A DNA stretch of 64,000 nt, from contig CP136062.1 in assembly GCA_032622095.1 (NCBI GenBank), positions 129,597,282 to 129,661,281 on the forward strand. Direction: 5' to 3'. Under the pieces are notes generated by a model. The model did not search any database, was not told the DNA's origin, and saw only the letters and a list, made by a program, of their open reading frames with translations. The position numbers and the translations under genes were made by a program. Origin of the DNA: Siphonodentalium dalli. Lineage: Eukaryota; Mollusca; Scaphopoda; Gadilida; Siphonodentaliidae. Below, piece by piece: positions 59,509-64,000 of this stretch (its first letter is position 1; the number at the start of each line of letters is the position of its first letter).

Positions 59509-61780
59509 TGCATGTGTGTCAAAGACAATGTGGTACCGCTGCTGTGTTTAGAAAAAATAGAAACTAACTGATAACAAACGAACTATTTTGAAATTAATTA
59601 TTTTCAAATTAATTAATTTTGAAACGAACGACAATAACTCCATGGGATCTCGGTGCTATGCCGTTGTAAATTGTTAGAGACGGTCGAATAAAGTATTCCG
59701 TATCTCTGAATATTTCATCATTTATTTCAGATGATAGCAATGGCATTACTTTAGGTAACATTTTTGAACTTAAGAAAGTCGGGTCGGTATTTGAGAATGA
59801 GTCAGATCTGATTTGAGTATATCTTGGACAAAATAATAGAAATAAAAGTGATCTGCGCTTTCAACTTCCCCGCATAAACATTAATTTGTCAGACTCGCGT
59901 AAGTGCTTTTTGTCAAGGTCTCGATTTAGATTATTACAATTAATACAGATTCGCATGTTTACGCTGGTGGAATAGTAATAATCAAGTGTTATGTTGAGCT
60001 ATACGACACATGGCCAGGAACCTACGTCACTAATGTAATATCTAAATCGTCCATTAAGATGTTTGTTCGGACAGCTGCTGTCTGGAACTCATGCCGTAGA
60101 TGGGCTAGATATTTGTTGCAGGAGTTATTCTGCTTGCGAGTGAAATGGATTGTGTACATTTTACGAACATATATTAAATGGTTAAGGCGCATGTGTTTGA
60201 TGTTCAAAATCGGGGCACAATCAAACCCTATTTTAATATGAATGTGTATGTTTACCCATACCATAGTATGATAAACATAGTGTCAACGTCCGGATTGACC
60301 ACTCGTCGTTCGTCCGTCTGTCTGTCCGTCCGTAGACACTTTATGCATAATGCGATAACTGAAACATTTTCTATCTGATCGCAACCAAATGTGAGTTTCT
60401 CAGGCCAAAATACAGATCGAGTTCGCATATGTGTTTGATCCGACTATTCTTAACTGAGTTATGGCCGTTTTTCGAAAAAAATATATTCACTAAATACAAA
60501 TTTTTTTTTTAGATTGAATTCCTTGCTCAATTTAACAAAACAAAAAAACAAAATAAATAAACATAAAATATAATAAGTTTTTTTAAGTTAACAAAATTTT
60601 AAAAACTAACACCATTATAACTCTGCCAAGGGTACCCCGAGTCACCACACCAAATTTGGTTTAAATCGCTCCAAAATCTTGTGTTATGTACTGGTAAATT
60701 TGTTTGGAGCGACTTTAAACCCAATTCAGCAATTCCATCCCATGCCTTTGGACTACTTAGCTATTGATAAGGCTATATTATTTTTTTATGTCTCTTATGC
60801 CAATGTGCAAATAAAGAAAGCTATGGTATCTAATTTAAAAACAAGTTTCAGCAATACACATCATATGATATTAACAGTAGACTAGTACATCTGTGCTGCA
60901 TTGCACAGCGGAGTATATATCACTCAACATATGGTCTGAGGTCATTATAAATGTTATTGGTTTAATAGAGATGCCAGCATCAATATAAACAATGTCTGTG
61001 ATTTGTTGACAGCTCTGCTGTATAATTGATATTAATGGGTCAGCAGTGAGGTTTCTTTATCTTGATGAGTGGTGTTTGTAGAATTTGATGATTATCATTG
61101 TAAACTTAAATTGGACTCTCTTAACCCAAGTATTCCATGTCCAGGTCACCTTTTTCACATTTAACCCAAGGCTGTGGTGGTGCAGCATTACAGATCCTGT
61201 ACCAGTGCATTCTCTTATATAAATGCGAGTGACCCATAAATTCCATTAATTTGTGTTATGTACATTTGTCTATAATAGTACATAACAGTATACTCTATAA
61301 TTCAACATCAAAACACTCATTTATTATTCCGATCATGGTAATTTACGATGGCCAAGGGATGGGTTAACATCTGCCGATCGTGATCAGCCTCTCGTTAATG
61401 TTAATGTGCATTATGAATTTACACAGCTCATGTACTAGTTTATACAGGCGCATATAAATATCAAAACCGATTTGGGTTAGAGACTTGATTTTTGACGTAG
61501 TTCCTGGCCCTGTGAAGTTGAGTTGAGGATAAATGAAATCACCGAATACGAAACATATAACCGAATATCAGCTCTCATATTTGAATAATCCCGCTTATTA
61601 CACAAAGTGTATAGTCAAAATTGTAGTCAACAATACTCAGGTAATTTCATCAGCGTTTAGAACAATATTGAAAATATTGATCCACACGAACAACGGATAA
61701 CCACCAAATCTTTATCATCTGGTTCATTGTATTTTGTGTGTGAAGATTTTCCTTTTCTAAACATATAAGGATTGAGCAAA
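59507..61780. other. Unassigned DNA with one repeat-like block
   Basis: Around 60290-60480 the sequence CGTCCGTCTGTCTGTCCGTC precedes GAAACATTTTCTATCTGATC and GAGTTATGGCCGTTTTTCG. This is a composition seen at the start of many non-autonomous elements. A-rich tracts follow. No exon was recognised. Confidence 0.35.
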
Positions 61781-61785
61781 CTCAA

Positions 61786-61850
61786 TGGATTCTCCCACCA
61801 TTTATAAGTGATACTATATGGATTCTCCCACCAGTTATAAGTGATACTAG
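61786..61850. repeat. 33-bp direct tandem duplication
   Basis: TGGATTCTCCCACCA then TTATAAGTGATACT occurs at 61786-61818 and again at 61819-61850. A related GGATTCTCCC...TCTATTATTCA order occurs at about 50081, so the block belongs to a diverged dispersed repeat. Confidence 0.75.
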
Positions 61851-62507
61851 AACGGTCTATTATTCATCTGGTGTAAGGGGTGTTTAAGAATATACAATGT
61901 AAGCATAAGACAGACAAACTGATACCGGTAATGCAAGCGGCAGAAGGATTGCCTTGGTTGGCGTCCGTGATCCATCAAAACATTCCTTTGGTACACCCTA
62001 CTAGACCCCTTATTTTTCGATTTAATGCACATATCGCACATAACGGGTTTCTATATATAATGCTGAAGGTTGTTGTGTGACGGGTCTGGTTAGACATGTT
62101 GTACTGTAGTAATCAAACGTGATAAGAACATGGTTTAAATATATGTTACAATGTCAACAGAGAAACATTTCATTGGCAAACTAGAAAAAGCATAAATTAT
62201 ATGCAACCGCATATGAACATAATTAGTCCAAAATAGAAATACGGATGAGGACGGAGAAAGTAGCGGGGAACGTGAAGTCACGTTGTCAACATATAACTTG
62301 AAATACCTATTGCATAATACAAGTGTTTACTCGTCAAATATCGCTAATCGTGGGAAGTCACAGTATTTTCCCATGTATTTCTTTACTAATAAATTATCAT
62401 GTATATTCCAGTATCATGTACTCTCCTACTTACGGTTTGAAACTCAACAAAACAACATACATCATGTGCTGTATTCATTTAAATTGTTCTGAATTTCGTT
62501 GAAAAAC

Positions 62508-63065
62508 GAAGGGTTTGCTCCTTGCATGACTAAATCCTTCGGCACCCCAGATGCGACATCCCTCACCCAAATCGTCGCCAATCTTCATTTGGGTATTCAC
62601 TATTCATGGTATAGCCTCTGGACGAGAGCTATTGAATTTGAATGATTTTCAATCAAAAATATAGCCGCCGGCAGCCATCTTGGATTTTGCTCTTTGCATG
62701 ACTTAATAAATTGCCACGCCTCACAACCGATAGATTATTTCTCATTCATCTCAAACTTCATATGAATCTTCGGTGACCTCTTGGTGGGAGTTTTACAATT
62801 TTTCTGAATTTTGTTTAAATCATGGCCGGCAGGCGGCATTCATCTTGGATTTTACTATTTGCTTGACTAAGTCCTTCGGCATGCCCTACAGGCAACATAT
62901 CTTACCAGATTGTCATATGGCTCTCCGGGTTGACATCTAGTATCATTTAAAAAGTTCAACTTTCCGCATTCTTTACCACTCAATTGACTATAACGTAGGC
63001 CATTCTTATGTATTATAATACCCTCCCCAGGTTCAGTTACAATGTCATTGACACTTTCATTTAAA
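62508..63065 (+). repeat. Dispersed repeat, two partial tandem copies plus a fragment
   Basis: The phrase CAGCCATCTTGGATTTT(G/A)CT with TTTGC(A/T)TGACTAA occurs at about 62670 and 62840, with TGCATGACTAAATCCTTCGG at about 62522. The last copy runs on to AATGTCATTGACACTTTCAT, matching 43855-44130. There is no coding capacity and the class is unknown. Confidence 0.6.
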
Positions 63066-64000
63066 TTATCTTATTATTTCGCCCAATTTGGGCGTTACTC
63101 TGATGGCTGTTTCTCATCTGACGTGTGTGTCAGGATAGAGGAGCTGGAGGATTTGTGTAAATGTTAGCCCAACCTATATTTCCAAATAACGATGGTTTGT
63201 TGTTTATTTTGAGGAATCGTACCACATCAGATGAATTCAGCCCAAATATGTTAACAGTTGTCGTGTAAAACATTTGCAGTAGGTTAGCGTTATTTGTTTT
63301 TTTGCGGATGTCGTTTAACATGGGGAAAATAGACTACTACGTTTGAACGGCATGTGCATTTGTCGTTTTTTAATTATAACAACATGATAATCAATAACGG
63401 AGGCAGTCTCTGTCAAATACAGACTATAACAGTCGCTCTATTTACGATACTAATGGGGGAACTTTCTAAATTAAATTACGCGTAAACTAGCATAAGCGGA
63501 TACCTGCTGCAAATTATAGAAGGTGTCGGAATCGGATATTGTTTTAATCTTCAAAGATTATTTTGTGTTGGGAACTTGTGATTGCAACTTATGTTTTTGC
63601 CTTTATTTTTGCCCAGTTGTGGCAATTATACAGTTACAATTTCTTATCATGTATTCACCAACGACCCCACCCACAAGTATGGCCCACACGTTTTGATTAA
63701 TCACATACACACGTACCCGTTCACATGTCGTATCAGTTTGCATATATAAGGTAGACCATTTTGAATTTAAATGGGACTCATGGAACCTCCAGTTATATAA
63801 TAAAATCGGGAACGAATATCCACGAACCGTGCACAGTGTACATGTAATTTGCTGAATAGACATGATAGTTCATATTTGGTATAGGAACTCGTGGAGAGAA
63901 ATTTTTGCCTAACTTGACTCATTATTGTTTAGATTTAAAATGGCCGACCGCGCGACTTTGCAAATACATTTAATCTGATTGAATATTGTGAAGTGAAAAC

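Noticed and set aside
59205-59528. A long Leu-Ser-rich frame on the minus strand
   Set aside because: It is the translation of the (GA)n microsatellite.

Overview
The window is animal nuclear DNA: spliced exons, long AT-rich introns, abundant transposons and no operon-like packing. A retinol-dehydrogenase-type SDR, a CD225/dispanin protein and a PHD finger, with Helitrons, a CR1-like LINE and a tRNA-derived SINE, suggest an invertebrate metazoan, probably marine. The phylum cannot be fixed from sequence alone. Coding sequence is well under 2% of the window.

Layout. 1-6.5 kb: AT-rich DNA with small tandem repeats, a hairpin, a CpG-dense palindrome, one PHD-finger exon and a TTAA-flanked MITE. 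6.5-16.2 kb: a Helitron-1 copy overlapped by a 4.37-kb direct tandem duplication whose copies are nearly identical. 15.8-26.0 kb: five Helitron-2 elements joined head-to-tail on the minus strand with no spacer. 26-28 kb: nothing recognised. 28.2-34.0 kb: a plus-strand Helitron-2 split by a 4.9-kb insertion that itself holds an inverted Helitron-1. 34-38.3 kb: a second TTAA MITE, a decayed PHD-like zinc finger and a frameshifted LINE reverse transcriptase. 38.5-43.6 kb: the last two exons of the SDR gene (+), separated by a 3.6-kb intron holding TTAA MITEs, Helitron-3 copies and a SINE. 44.7-47 kb: a third Helitron-1. 47-57 kb: candidate exons of a plus-strand gene ending in a clear CD225 exon, with a head-to-tail Helitron-3 dimer in the preceding intron and a minisatellite grown from the CD225 exon/intron junction. 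57-64 kb: repeats, a long (GA)n tract and unassigned DNA.

The dominant biology is rolling-circle transposition. Three non-autonomous Helitron families are recognisable by A|TC...CTAG|T termini and a hairpin 7-12 nt before the 3' end. Two form head-to-tail concatemers, one forms a 5'-to-5' palindrome, and one insertion has a matching empty site in the window. No Rep/helicase ORF is visible. The most unusual local feature is a 7-8 unit array that repeats the CD225 splice donor. All family calls come from reading motifs by eye; no database search was possible.
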